Shown here in pieces: positions 30,678-43,599 of a stretch of 64,000 bases of DNA. Where the stretch lies: the NCBI RefSeq assembly GCF_000143415.4, contig NW_003314269.1, forward strand, positions 734,034 through 798,033, read 5' to 3'. This DNA is from Selaginella moellendorffii (taxonomy: Eukaryota; Streptophyta; Lycopodiopsida; Selaginellales; Selaginellaceae). The position numbers and the translations under genes are program-made. Position 1 is the stretch's first letter. Each line of letters begins with the position of its first letter. The notes under the pieces are model-generated. The model saw nothing but the letters and a program-made list of their open reading frames with translations. It was not told the DNA's origin and ran no database searches.

Positions 30678-31441
30678 ATGTTTAAATATTTAAAATTATT
30701 TCTATTTTGATCAAATTCATCTAAATTATTTTTATATATAATAGTAGTAAAAATATTTTTTAAAATACAATTCATAATGTTTTATGCAAGTTATAACTTA
30801 TAAAAATGGTATATTATGTAAAATAGTGTGTAGGTTTTGAAAAAAAACATTCCAAAGTTGCTAAATAAGGAATGAAGACTTTATCTACTTCTTTTTAACT
30901 CCAATTGAATTATTAACCACTAAATTTTATTATATTTTTTCAACAAAAAAGATTCCTATGATTCCAAATCTTTAAAATATTTTATATTATTTATAAATAT
31001 ACAAGCTGAAGCTTTGCTATAATTAGTATTCAGTTATCCTTGTCCACTTCAGTTATCCTTATCCACTTCAATGACCTTGAGATCATCAGATATAATTTTT
31101 TTTAATTAATCTAAATCATCCATGATAAAATCTTTAACCCTTACAATCATTGATTCAAGGCCAATAGCGATCCCAAACAACACCAAGTTAATACCAAAGG
31201 CTTCTAGCTAATGCTGGGATCTCCACACTTCCGAAGCTACAGCAGCGGAGACTCACGTCCCACGGTGGACCGGGATATCACGGTTTTGGAACATGTATGG
31301 CCTGTCCTACTATCACAAAAAACTGCGCGAATTAAAACGGAACAAAGACAAACCAAACCTTTGTACATTTTTACACCGCACGGGCTGCCGTAAGGGCTTC
31401 CCTCCTTGAAAGGACACATGGATCACACACATGGTACGCCC
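30678..31441. other. AT-rich spacer right of the retroelement
   Basis: Very AT-rich to about 31000, then a short tandem repeat (cagttatccttgtccactt, two imperfect copies at about 31030-31070). No gene is seen. The last part is the 3' flank of the dehydrogenase gene. Confidence 0.5.
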
Positions 31442-33387
31442 TTACGGCTGCTGTAGCATGTGTCGAAAGAGCACGACCCTCATGATCTCGTTCGTCCCTT
31501 CCAGAATGGTATGGACTCGCAGGTCCCTAAGATACCTTTCAACCTGGACAAAATGAATTGATTAGAAGTCGTTGCGTGCTACTACTAGATTGTCATGTTA
31601 CCGGGTAGTCTTTTAAGTAGCCATATCCTCCATGAAGTTGCAATGCATCATTCGCAATGTTAAAGCAAGCATCAGTAGCGAACCTTAGAAAAAAACAAGC
31701 AATATGTTTAGAACAATCAACACAACGACCCAACCAACCTTTTCGCCATTGCAGCGCAAGCAGAGGCTTTCGGAGATCCAGCATCCAAGGCAGCAGCAGC
31801 ATTTGATACCATCAAGCGTGACGCATGGAGAGCCGTCTGCATATCCGCTAGTTTGAATTGAGTACTTTGAAACTCTGTGATGGCTTTTCCAAACTAAAAC
31901 CACAAAAAAAGAAAACGAAAAAGATGTTCCACCGTAAAATGCATAAAGATATTCAGTTACTTGTTTGCGAGTAGACGCATATTCCTGAGCAGTATCAAGG
32001 CAGAACTGTGCTCCCCCGCAACTAAAATAAATTGTGTAAGAAGTTACGATAGGAAAACAAAATAGTTGTCAAACCTGCATGATGCGATATTTATGCGACC
32101 TCCATCAAGGCCCGCCATTGCGATGGCAAATCCCTGTCCCTCTCGCCCAAGCATATTGGCAGAAGGCACACGCACCTCTTCCATGACCACCTAAACATAG
32201 CCAATCAACAAATACCTTCAAAACACTCTTGAAGACATACGGAAGTGGTAGGCTGAGATCGCCATCCGAGCTTATCTTCGGGCCGTCCAAAAGAAAGTCC
32301 AGGCATCCCCTTTCACACATCACATTGCAAACAGCTGAGCTCAAGCTTGTCAAAAGAAAGACCGAAAATACCTTCTCTAAGAGAAAGCAAGAGATCCCTT
32401 TTGGGCCCAGCGCTCCTGTTCGAGCCATCACCAAGTACAAGTCGCTAACGCTTCCTCCACTAATGAAGGCCTGAAACATGATCGGATAAGAAACAAAACT
32501 GGGCCTCGTAGTCGTTCTAGACCTTTGATCCATTCAGAATGTAGTCGCTGCTGCCGTGTGCTTGTCTTGCTGTAGTCTGGAGTTGAAAAAAAGTGTCAAT
32601 ACTTGAAGTTGATAGTAGTTCTTTGCCTGTAAGGATGCGGCATCACTCCCGCTTGAAGGTTCCGTTAAGCAGTACGATGAAAACAATTCCTAGGTAGTAT
32701 TACAACATCCGGTAAGAAATCAAGTAACAAAAACGTACCATCTGAATAAGTTTTGGAAGCCAGTGGTTTCTCTGTTGATCATTTCCATACCTACAAACCA
32801 CAGAGTTGGAAAAAATCAAAGAACAAATCGAAAGAAACATTGGAAAAGCTACGAAGATAACCTGTCAATCAAAGAGCAGCACATGTTATGAATGGTAAGA
32901 TAAGCTGTTGTGCTTACATCACCATATGCCAGCGCCTCAAAAATCACTGCTCCATCCACTCGATTAAGCCTGTAAGAACAAGTGCTTGCGAATCTTTGCT
33001 TGGTTATCATGCTGCTCACTTACCGAGAGCCACCAACGTCTTCAGCACAAAACATTCCTCCGAATCCCAGACCGGCAGCCTTTCGCAAAACCTCCACTGG
33101 AAAATATTTGTCGCGATCCCACTGCGCGGCATTGGGAAGGAGCTCCTTCTTGGCAAAATCCTGCCGGCAGAGATGAGAATTTCAATATTCTGGCGCGGGG
33201 AAGAGATTCCAAGACTTACAGTAGCAAGCGCACGAAAATGCAGCTGATCGGCCGTAAGGCGATGCTCGTCCCACAAACTCGAGACACGATCCGAGCTGCT
33301 GCCGGCAGAGGTGGCGTGCTTGCAGAACGAATGTGCGCCACGAATCGCCTTTAGCGTCCGGAAGCTCGACCTTGTCGCCAGCGCCAT
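31442..33387 (-). CDS. isobutyryl-CoA dehydrogenase-like (ACAD8-type) acyl-CoA dehydrogenase, 13 exons
   Basis: Exons are 33387-33220, 33160-33024, 32969-32862, 32790-32739, 32689-32627, 32576-32523, 32470-32372, 32309-32241, 32190-32075, 32021-31961, 31893-31739, 31683-31602 and 31543-31442. Phases fit throughout, about 421 residues. The sequence follows human ACAD8 along its length: [80 protein letters not shown], and [22 protein letters not shown]. The catalytic Glu is in [10 protein letters not shown]. The N-terminus ([21 protein letters not shown]) is a plausible mitochondrial targeting peptide. The reaction is FAD-dependent oxidation of isobutyryl-CoA to methacrylyl-CoA in valine catabolism, electrons passing to ETF. 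Intron 5 has a GC donor (CAG/GCAAAG). It is alone in repeat DNA. Confidence 0.92.
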
Positions 33388-33469
33388 TCAGATGAGAACG
33401 AAGAACCCTAGAAAAATACCGTGAGACAGGAATGGAACACGGCACTACCTCTTTGAAGGCTCGAAAAAT

Positions 33470-36400
33470 TGAAACTGGACCGGACCGTGGACCGTGGAGC
33501 GGAACTCCAAAACTTTCAATTGCATTGCATTCATAAAAGTCTTATGGGAAACGATTTGCCATTTGCATGGTGGCCATTCCAATCTAAGGCTCCATCTTGG
33601 CATCGTTTTATCACATCTGGAATTAAAGGATCTTCATGCTTATTCACCTCCCAGTAAAAAGTGATTTGACTTCTGAATTAGGTAAGTTTTAAACAACTTT
33701 TTTCCAAGTGGTAATAAGCATTCCCTTAATCTAATGGCTGTGATTTTATACAATTGTACATATATCAACACCTACTTTGTATTTCATCTCTCATGTTTTG
33801 ATTTGCTACCACTTTGTTCCAAAAAATTTCACCTCGCCTCTTTTGCCACCTTTTATAAGCTTCTCCTCGCTTGCCAATTGGGCTACTCATCACTAGAAAT
33901 GGCACTTTCCATACTTGACTTTCATCACGAGCTGATATGTTAGCTAGGTGGTCCAAACTGTTTAGTTTATCAATAAACTAAACTAAACTAAAAGGTATTT
34001 AGCAAATACTTTTTTTTATAAAAACATAAGAGAAATAAATAGATTTTGATAATCAAATGGAAATATTAAATGCATAACAACAAAATGCCATGCGAAAGTT
34101 GTAATGTGATCTTACTGCTAAGCTCGAATGCTATGCTCTCTATCAAGCTCTAAACTTGCTTGTCGCTGTCTTGAAAGCATGGACAAGCAACACATTCCAA
34201 ATGTTTATTGTCAAAACTACACCTTCAACACACCCTTAAAGTTGCAATCCTCACGATTATACAGTATAAGTTACCAAAGTGGAGGACTATTGGCCATGGA
34301 GAATACATCTTCAGCACTGGGCTAGCAATGGCAATGGCAACTTCACCCAAGATCATGATTTGCCCCGATCAAACTGAGCAGCAGCATCAGGCCTGGTAGG
34401 GTGCATGATTACTACACTAGAAGGGAGAATGTACCAAAGCTACAACTACAGATGACCCGATGCCTATTTCAGTCCAAGAAGCTGTGATTCACCTGGATTC
34501 ACCAGTCCATCTTTGGAGTGTGTTATATTCTTGACCAAGTCGACGTGAGTGATCAGCAGTGATGGTGGTCTTGCATAGCTATGGTGAGAATTGGACAGAT
34601 GAGACGGGCACCATGACTGTGAGCCTTGTACACACAGAGAGTACCACCACCTGTTACACAGTCACAGCTTCACACAAGGCATTGATGTCAACTATACTCT
34701 CAAGATCCTGTCTCTGGGGAAATTTGGCACGGGCTTGTCAGTTGGCTTTGAGCACAGCTTCTGGCAGGAGTGAAGAAAAAACGTCTAAAAGGCAATCAAG
34801 TGTTGGACTGAGTATCAAGTCACCATTCCCCTACACAAAGATTCATCTGATTGTTAGTACTATTGATCATATCTACAGGTATAGATAGTGATTGAATGCC
34901 TCCAGGCAATATTCATGTTCCATTTATGTATGATCATGGCATCAATCAAGCATCAATAAACAACATCAATGGAGTGTCTACCTATAACTTTAGAGCCTTC
35001 ACAATACTGACGATTACTCCTATCTCAGTGTAGTACCTCAAGGTAAGGCAGTCACTAAGAAGAACCAAGTGTTAGTCTTCTGTATGAGATAAAAAAAATG
35101 GCTGTGTAAGCAACTAAAGAGAATGATTTAAGAGATGGTCTATAGAGTTCAAATATAAAAGGAAAAGGCCCATGAATAAGAGCACTCTTTTTTAATTGGT
35201 TAGGGGTTTTGGGATACTTAAGCTTGAATAATACTAAGTTAGGTAATTTTCTGGGAAGTTTAAATTCAAGAGCTTACAAAAACCAAAAATTTATAAAAAT
35301 GCAACATGTAGTCAAAGGTCAAGGCGGGGCATTTGATATCAAGCTAATCATCTGTAAGTTTCATGATAGGTGTTGACCTTATCTTCGACTATAGCACCAA
35401 CACATCACTAATCCCAAAGATCCCATATTCACCTACATTTCTTGGATGCTAAGGAGCTGCCATAAATAGTCTAGCTCCAAGATCCCTACAAGAATCTCTA
35501 GTGCCCTTGTCTCGATGGGCTATGAGATTCCAAGCATTGAAACATTTTGGTGGTTCCATCATTGCCACTACTTAACAATCAAGATTTCCAAGAATCCAGG
35601 ACAAATCTCCTCAAATCAATACTCCTAGAAACAGCCTAAGCAATGGCTGAGAATCATAGTACCAATGTCTACAAGATCATCAGTGAGGTGAAGAGCTTAG
35701 TGTTTTGTGTTGTTCTCTATGTTGAATAGTGTGTTCTCATTTTTTGTGTTGCTTAAGTATAATATATATTGTTCTTTTTATATTTTTAGCATCTGATCAC
35801 TTTCTAGCTTACCTTCCAAGATGTTGATGGATTTGAAAGAGGTAGGGAGTGTACTCTCTACAATTGACTATGATATTCATTCATTTATTTGTATGCTATT
35901 TACAAGGTCTCACAATGCCCTCAAGAAGCATGAGACCAATGGATTCAAATATGCCACACTGAAAATTTTCATAATTGTCTATTATCCAATTCATCAATAT
36001 CTATATCATCTACCTCATTCCTTGTCATTGTCCTTGTGGTTGTGGCCAACCTTCATCCATGTGCTTCAATTGGCATAGCTTGTAGATGAATACAAGCACT
36101 AGAGTGCTATTGTTTCCTTGTACCCCTCTGTGACTGCAGTAGTGGCTGGTGGTTTGTATTGGCAATGGTGAGCATTAGTTATATGATCACCTCTTGGTAA
36201 TTAAACTCCACCTCCCTTAGAAATAAGTAGAGTTGGTTTGCCTATTGTTTGCCTTTGAGGATGATGTGGAGATGAACCCTCATGGAACTAGAGCATTTGA
36301 GAGTTTAGTGTACATAACACAATCATTTATCACATGTTTAGCGTCCTCAACTCACTCAAAGTAGGTTGGGTAAAGTCTCCTCTCATGTGCAATTTGTGGT

Positions 36401-37747
36401 CTTAGCCTTTAGCCTAGTTCCATTATAAGTTGGTAATGTCATGTTCAGTAGGTAGCAAGTAGTTTTTTGTTCCATGGTGTGAGACCATTATATACTATTA
36501 AGTAGATTAACTAGGATATTTTTTGTTATATTTATCTAGGGTGTAGGATCATCCATCCAATAACCTAGCATCAATCACGAATGCTCAAAATCATCAAATT
36601 TTCCTTTGTCATCTCCTATAGTTTGGGTTTGGGGGCTTACCAAAGAAACAACTCTAGAAAAAGTGTATAATATTCACATTTTGTGAGAAATGCACCAATT
36701 TAAATGAGTTATATAACTACTTTTCTGTCTACACAAAATGCACTAACACTTAAACACCATTCAACTATCACCGACAAAGAAATGACTAATGGAGTTAGCC
36801 ATTTTTGCTTCTTTGAGAGTCACCCAATTTATAGAAAATGATATGCACCTACTTATAGATGATATAGAAAAATAAGCTAAAGGCCTCAACCCTCATAAAT
36901 AAATAAATTAAATCTGTTAGTAAAGTTTAAATAGACTATTGTAAATAGATAGTTAAAGTTGTTTACACAATCACACCCTTTTGAATGGAATTAAGAATAT
37001 CAAAAGAAAGGTTAATTATGTGATCAATCAATAATAGCTACCCTATAATTAAAAATTTCACCATGCACATAAAGTGTTGAAGGTAGTTTGTCTATACTGG
37101 CTTAAACTTCAAGATCAACATGATGGATAATATCAAAGTTAGAGATAAATATATATTAGAGACATTGAATTGTCAATAAATAAATCTTAAATTAGAACTA
37201 AAAAGTATTCTAATTAAGGAAACCACTAAGATCATGATAGATTAAAAACAAAGGTTTAACCATCCAACAAAATTCAATAACAAGTATATCATAAAAAAAA
37301 CTCAATAATAAAGCTTAACTATCAAATATTGTAGATAGTTTGCCAAACAACTGATAAAAGAAAACTTAAAGAACACAAAATATTATTGCATAATAAGAAA
37401 AATATTCCTGAATGTTTTACCAAACAAAATATCATTCCAATCCATTAGAATCAACCTTAGGAACAATTAATGTAGAATGAATGTTGTAAGGGCTAACAAA
37501 CACTTATTATATATTAGCTAATTTGATTAAATTTTAGTCAATAATATTAAAAAACTAGAGTTGCTAAAGTAAGTGTCAACAATATCTTACTAATATTTCA
37601 AACACCAAAAGACCAATCTAGAGTGAACTTCAAAAAATATGTGAGAACACATAAAGCAAAAAACCACAAAAAAAAACAATTAACCATCACTAGAGATTGT
37701 TAATTATCCTATCAATAGAGATGTATAATCATCAAAAGATAATCTAT
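33470..37747. other. AT-rich intergenic, decayed repeats
   Basis: Moderately to strongly AT-rich. The open frames (for example 34559-34888 +, 35821-36078 +) have no recognisable domain, codon pattern or splice structure. The text reads like old transposon sequence, but I could not assign a family or find element ends. Confidence 0.5.
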
Positions 37748-38209
37748 NNNNNNNNNNNNNNNNNNNNNNNNNNNNNNNNNNNNNNNNNNNNNNNNNNNNN
37801 NNNNNNNNNNNNNNNNNNNNNNNNNNNNNNNNNNNNNNNNNNNNNNNNNNNNNNNNNNNNNNNNNNNNNNNNNNNNNNNNNNNNNNNNNNNNNNNNNNNN
37901 NNNNNNNNNNNNNNNNNNNNNNNNNNNNNNNNNNNNNNNNNNNNNNNNNNNNNNNNNNNNNNNNNNNNNNNNNNNNNNNNNNNNNNNNNNNNNNNNNNNN
38001 NNNNNNNNNNNNNNNNNNNNNNNNNNNNNNNNNNNNNNNNNNNNNNNNNNNNNNNNNNNNNNNNNNNNNNNNNNNNNNNNNNNNNNNNNNNNNNNNNNNN
38101 NNNNNNNNNNNNNNNNNNNNNNNNNNNNNNNNNNNNNNNNNNNNNNNNNNNNNNNNNNNNNNNNNNNNNNNNNNNNNNNNNNNNNNNNNNNNNNNNNNNN
38201 NNNNNNNNN
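37748..38209. other. assembly gap (462 N)
   Basis: An unbroken run of N. The flanking sequence is AT-rich and repetitive, so the gap is probably a collapsed or unread repeat. Open frames called across it are artefacts. Confidence 1.
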
Positions 38210-41200
38210 GACCTCTATAAAGGATAATATACTATCCAAATTTTGATCAATCATTACCAATAATTGCTAAATACAAACACTAACTTTAATATCAAAATTA
38301 ATGAGCCAAAATTACCTTCCTTAAAAACTCTTAATAATTGGAATAATGAGCATGAGAATTTAAAAAACCAAAAGTTTGAGGAAGTCCATAACTAAGTTTT
38401 GTATAACAATAATCACAAGTCTCACATCAACTAACTCAATGCTTAATAAGAATTCATGGTATAACCTATAATGTAAACATTTACAAGTTAAACTTCATAA
38501 TACAAAAATTATTGAAGAGCATATTTGCATCAATCTAAAAGCTAAACACAATAAAGTTATACTCAACAAGTGATCACAAAACTAATTTTCCATAAATCCA
38601 TCTTCTATATGGTAATGCAATTCACTTCATAACAAGTATATTAAGAATTATAAATAATCAATAACTTCAACTCAATCCAACAAAAAACCAACAACTTTAA
38701 TATTGATTATTAACTTTTCTTTTTGTAAAGTTAGCATAGTCACTTTTCAAGGAAAAGCCAAAGCTTAAACCTTTACTAAGTAATTTCATTTAGAATAAGA
38801 CTAACTCAACTTGCCACAACTCATTTAAACATCAATATAGTTGTCAACTAGCAAAGCACAATTGCCAACAACATTAATATATAACCTAATCATTAATACC
38901 ATCTCTAGCAAAATAAAATATCAATCTTTAATGAGGCCTTTCAATATGCCTATGGAGAAAACATCTCATATTACTCTAATCTCAACATCAATATCAAGGC
39001 ATCATTTCAATACTATTAACACCATAATAAAGTTAGTAGAAAGCAAAAGTGAACCACCACTCAAGCTCTTTAACAACTAAACTAATTGAAGTTAAAAATA
39101 TTATATTTAGTATCTAAGATCAATCCTTCAAGAGTACTTAACTATAACATAACAAGCCATGAATAATGGCTTTTGATTGCATCATGGCTTCCTCCTATCA
39201 TTATGAGTTTTTATATTGTGTTATATAATGGTTTTATGATATAGTGACTTTACTTTTGTTTTGTGGTATTCAATAGTGGCTTTTGCCCTCAAATTGCTAC
39301 TTCCCAGCATGAAGAAAATGAACCATAAGCATGCGACCACATTCTATAAAGCCTTCTGCAGATAAGAAAGCATAACCAGACTTCTGTCAAAACAGTTGCT
39401 ACCTACAAGTGATTGCTCCACAATACAGTAGCAGGACATTTGCTTCACCACACCATCCAGCCATAGATCCCAACTACTCTAAATTGGTGTCCTAGCTCCT
39501 AGTGTTCACTCAAGTCCAAGGGCCTGTCTCAGCTGCCTTAGACTTCTTCTAAACATTGGAAGGAAGCCAGAATGTGGACCCAAGTGTTCCCCTAAAAGCT
39601 TTCATTGTGACATTGAGGTTCTTGTGAGGAAGACGAAGCCCTCTAAATCTGTGAAAGTGACATACATGTTATATTGTGTCAATTGCAACTTGTCCCTAGA
39701 ATCAGCACAATTGAGGCATCTAGGCAGGCATAGCTGGAAAGATTCCTCTCTTAAAGCGCCACACAAGAACACAAACAAGGCTCTTACTAGTGTTGTAGGC
39801 ACTCATGAACAAACTATATATATGATATATATATTATAAGTTTAGTCATATAATGCCAAGTTTCATGTAGAAGAAAAGTCTTGCCTTTCTCAGCTATTGT
39901 CAATGAGGAAAAACCTGAGTCTTCATCATGGTGGAGGGTCACTTGCACTTGTCTTCTGCACTTTATTTCAAACCAACCAAGAAGCATAGGAATGGCTTCT
40001 GTTAATTCATACTAACCGTCATCATGAAGCCTAAGTTCCTTGACCTTTGCTATTTTTACCTTTCCACAATATTAGCAACCCACTACAAATTGATGGCCAC
40101 ATAACTCCATGTCATCCACTTCAACCGGGACAGAACCATCCTCTGAAATCAGACAAAAATGAACCACTCTACTTGAGACCATTTTTGCTTTGTATTTTAT
40201 TGTTTAGCAGGTTTGACTAACACCACTTCCCCAGTAACAGAATGATTCTCCAACCACTTTATGTCCAAGGTCAACCGTTCCACATTACTACTTGTTACTA
40301 ACCCCAACCTTGTTCCTGCTCTTCCTTGTAATTCGACTACATCACCAGCTTGCACCCAAACAGGATTCACCCTTGACAGAAGATCATTTGGAAATTTGGT
40401 GGCAACAACTTCTAAGGCAATATGAAAACCTCTCTTTGCCATGGCATCATCATTATGCGGGACAACACAAATTTCCCGAAGAATTTCCTGAATATACAAT
40501 ATGCAAGCAGAGTCATATGCTACTTGTCCATATGCTAGAATTTGCATATTTGTAGATTCATATATCATTGGATGAGAAGTTTGTGGATGACAATGATACT
40601 TGTGTATGTGTCAATACAGTTTCTTAGAAATATATCTGGATAACATAAAAGGACTCACTTAATAGTATGCTGAAAACAAACCATCAATCACCCACTGTAA
40701 TCAATGGAAAAAATCTCCATCACCTCCACATAACAAACCTCACTTGCAGAATAAATTATGAGAAATAAGAAGTTGAAACTAGACAAATACCTCCATTGTC
40801 TAGATCCTTTGTGACAACCAAACTCCCACATTTTAAAATTGAATTGTGAGTGCAAATAGCCTTGTGCCCATAGCAATGCCCTTTGACAATTTTTTATTCC
40901 TAAAATGTTGGGCCTACTAGCTGCACAATAGCTTCCAACTATACAGTTGATAGCAAATTCCCTCCCATCATATTCACTAGGACACCAACATCATGTAATC
41001 TTCTTTTCCAGTCTGTGCTTGCTATGTCCATGGATCTCCTCTATAAATCTATGGCTCGCTCCTCCAAAGTCACAACTACTAACCCATCCTTCACAAACAT
41101 AGTCTTCAATTCTAACACGTGGTGCTACAGATTTGAGTCAGACTTTAAAGACCTCAATGCTACATAGACAAACACATATAAATAGAAATGACATTCATGA

Positions 41201-42200
41201 AAGCTCATCTCAGGTAACATTTTTCTAGAATCTTTGAAGAAGTTCACAAGCATCTTTTTGTAGGTATTTCTTTAGAACAATCCAGGAAGAAATGATGGTA
41301 GAAAGAGATAGACTTCTCCCCCTTTTATGGTTGAACTTGCTATTAAACAAAAGCTTTGTTAAGCCCAGGTCACATCTATGCTAATGAGCCATATTGGAAA
41401 ATATCATCACAAATGTGCCCTCTGCTAAACACATGCATCAAAATGGACTGATGAGCTCCATACCTCTCATACTAGAACACTTCTACAGTGTTGCAAATCT
41501 AACGAACATAGTCAAGATTTTCAACTGTCCATCTACAACTCTGGCTCCAATTGTAAAAAATTCTTGTCAACTCAATGAGCAGCTGACATATTTGAAAATC
41601 TGCTGTATTGAGAAGTCCATCCACTATGTACAGTTGATACCATTGCATATAGTGTTGGTTTTCCTGTGTTTGCCAGAAGCCAAGTCTTAATAGTGGATGG
41701 TCATATTGGCATCCCCTCTTCATACAGCTTGTCCTCGATTTCAACAGAACCTCCATTCACTTTGATACTATCTCTACATGACCATTCTGTTCCATTGTAG
41801 CAAAGGTGAGTTCATTCCATTGTTTCAGAACATCTAAGCACCAGAGATGCATTAAGTTAAAGCTAGAGATCTCTACCAAGTTCAACCTACAAATCCTTGT
41901 CAAAAAAAGTCAATTGAAGCCATAATGAAGTCCAACTATACTTACTCGTATATTTCAAAAAGTCTTATCTCACACTTGTATCCCACTGTACTTGTCACTT
42001 TCGTGATGTGTTTGGAAGCTATTCTAATTCCTTGATAGCTACCTATATTTTTCTTGCAAAGTTCATGGTGTGGTAGGCTCCATAAAATTCTTTGTTATAC
42101 CTCCATTCTTCCAGAAGTTCCCTCCAAAAGCATTGGAGCTTTACATTTGCTGTAGCAGTTCTTCCCACATGAGATAGAAAGATAATTAGAAAAACATAAG
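38210..42200. other. AT-rich repeat-derived DNA
   Basis: No supported gene apart from a possible frame at 40197-40568. The sequence around 39.3-42.2 kb is less AT-rich and looks like a decayed element on the minus strand, but no transposase or polymerase motif is readable. Confidence 0.45.
40197..40568 (-). CDS. hypothetical frame, 123 codons, possible repeat-derived
   Basis: The longest uninterrupted non-retroelement frame in this repeat block. It has a reasonable amino-acid mix (for example PNDLLSRVNPVWVQAGDVVE and LTLDIKWLENHSVTGEVVLV), suggesting it was once coding. I recognise no domain. There is no obvious upstream exon or promoter. It could be the C-terminal part of a transposon or host gene fragment. 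Confidence 0.2.
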   Translation of the reverse strand: MIYESTNMQILAYGQVAYDSACILYIQEILREICVVPHNDDAMAKRGFHIALEVVATKFPNDLLSRVNPVWVQAGDVVELQGRAGTRLGLVTSSNVERLTLDIKWLENHSVTGEVVLVKPAKQ

Positions 42201-42210
42201 AGATATATAA

Positions 42211-43560
42211 TGTTTTGTTTACCACTCAAGAACTTCAGGAGTTTGCATTGTGCAAGATGGTCTATGGTTACCACTATTGGGATGTGGAGCTTAGAGCACT
42301 GAGAATATTCTAATTTCTAGAATATTCCCTTCTCTTTGTATAAAAGCCTCACAAGTTAGCGGCATTTAGGGCAATTGAAAAGAGCTTGAGTTTATGATGG
42401 AGGCATGGAGAGGTTGAGTTAGAGAGGTTAGGAGATAGCCTTCATCTCCCAATTAGTTTAACTTTTTATGGAGAATAAGAAAAAATCTTGATGGATGGAG
42501 AGATTTCAGAGTTTTAATGGCTAAATTTGTGTTTGGGGGATCTCTTGGATTGATAAAAACTCCCTCTTGCATAAATTTAGAGCACAGACTCATAGATCTA
42601 GAGTTCTTGCCATTGTTTTTCCACTTTCCTTCATTTTGCTTGGTTTTGGAGAAATTTTTAGTGATATTTTTGTTGTGCCTTGTTTGGGTTGAAGTAGTTT
42701 CTCCTCTTCTTTTCAGTGAGTTAAAGAATATGTGATTTGGTGGAGAATTAAGTTGCATGCAAATGTTTTTCTTTCATATTTTCCCTTGTTTTCACGGTTT
42801 ATTTCTAGATGTTTAAACTTGAGATTCCAACATTGGTTTACATAAAAAAAACACTATTTGGAAATTTCATGACCAAATCTAAAGGCCCACACAAGCAATT
42901 TTCAGTGGAATATAAAAAGTTGAGATATCTTTCTCTTTTTCTTGCTCTCTTCTTTTTTCTCTTCCCACAACAAAGTTCTAGAGCTTTAAGAGTGATAATT
43001 CCTGATTTTTCTTTGAAATTTCTTTTGTGGGTCTCTCCCTTTGCTTCCTAGCTTTCTTTGAAGTCCTTTCTTGCAAGCAAAGAATTGTGAGTTTTGGTGT
43101 TGTTTATCAACTTTGGGGAGTTTGTTCTTTCCAATTTCATCACTATTTTCATTCACATTTCCTTTAAAGCTTTTTGCTATGTGATTGCATTAGATTTTAT
43201 GCCAAATTTAAAGAGTTTGGAATTCCCACTTTTGCTCATTTATTTTGAATACAAGGGGTGGTTTTAGCTATTTTCACTCAATTCTTAATAGTTTTACAAA
43301 TTTTTCTTTCTATAGCTGTGTAGATGGCATCAAGTGCTTTCTGACACACTCTTGTTCATGATTTTTGGTGCTTTAAAGCTTGAGATATTCATGTTTTTAT
43401 GCTTGTGAATGTTTGTGAGTGATAATTTTTATTCTCCAACCATTTATTTTGGATATGAGATCTTTACATTAGCTTAGAGGATTCCAAGAGCCAAGAATTT
43501 TTACTCTTTGGGAGTATTTGCAACAGGCTGACATTTGCAATGATTACAGGATTTATACCC
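42211..43560 (+). other. possible LTR/leader of the gag-protease relic
   Basis: This stretch has a TATAAAAG box near 42338 and long T-rich transcribed-leader-like sequence, and it precedes the gag homology at 43.7 kb. By position it could be a 5' LTR and leader, but no second copy was found, so this is an inference. Confidence 0.25.
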
Positions 43561-43599
43561 ATTCACACTAGATTCACGCACATTCGATGCTGCTTACTA

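Noticed and set aside
34559-34888. 109-codon plus-strand frame in the AT-rich block
   Set aside because: No domain, splice structure or codon pattern supports it. It is probably chance or an old repeat.
37697-38260. 176- and 182-codon open frames
   Set aside because: They run across the 462-base N gap.
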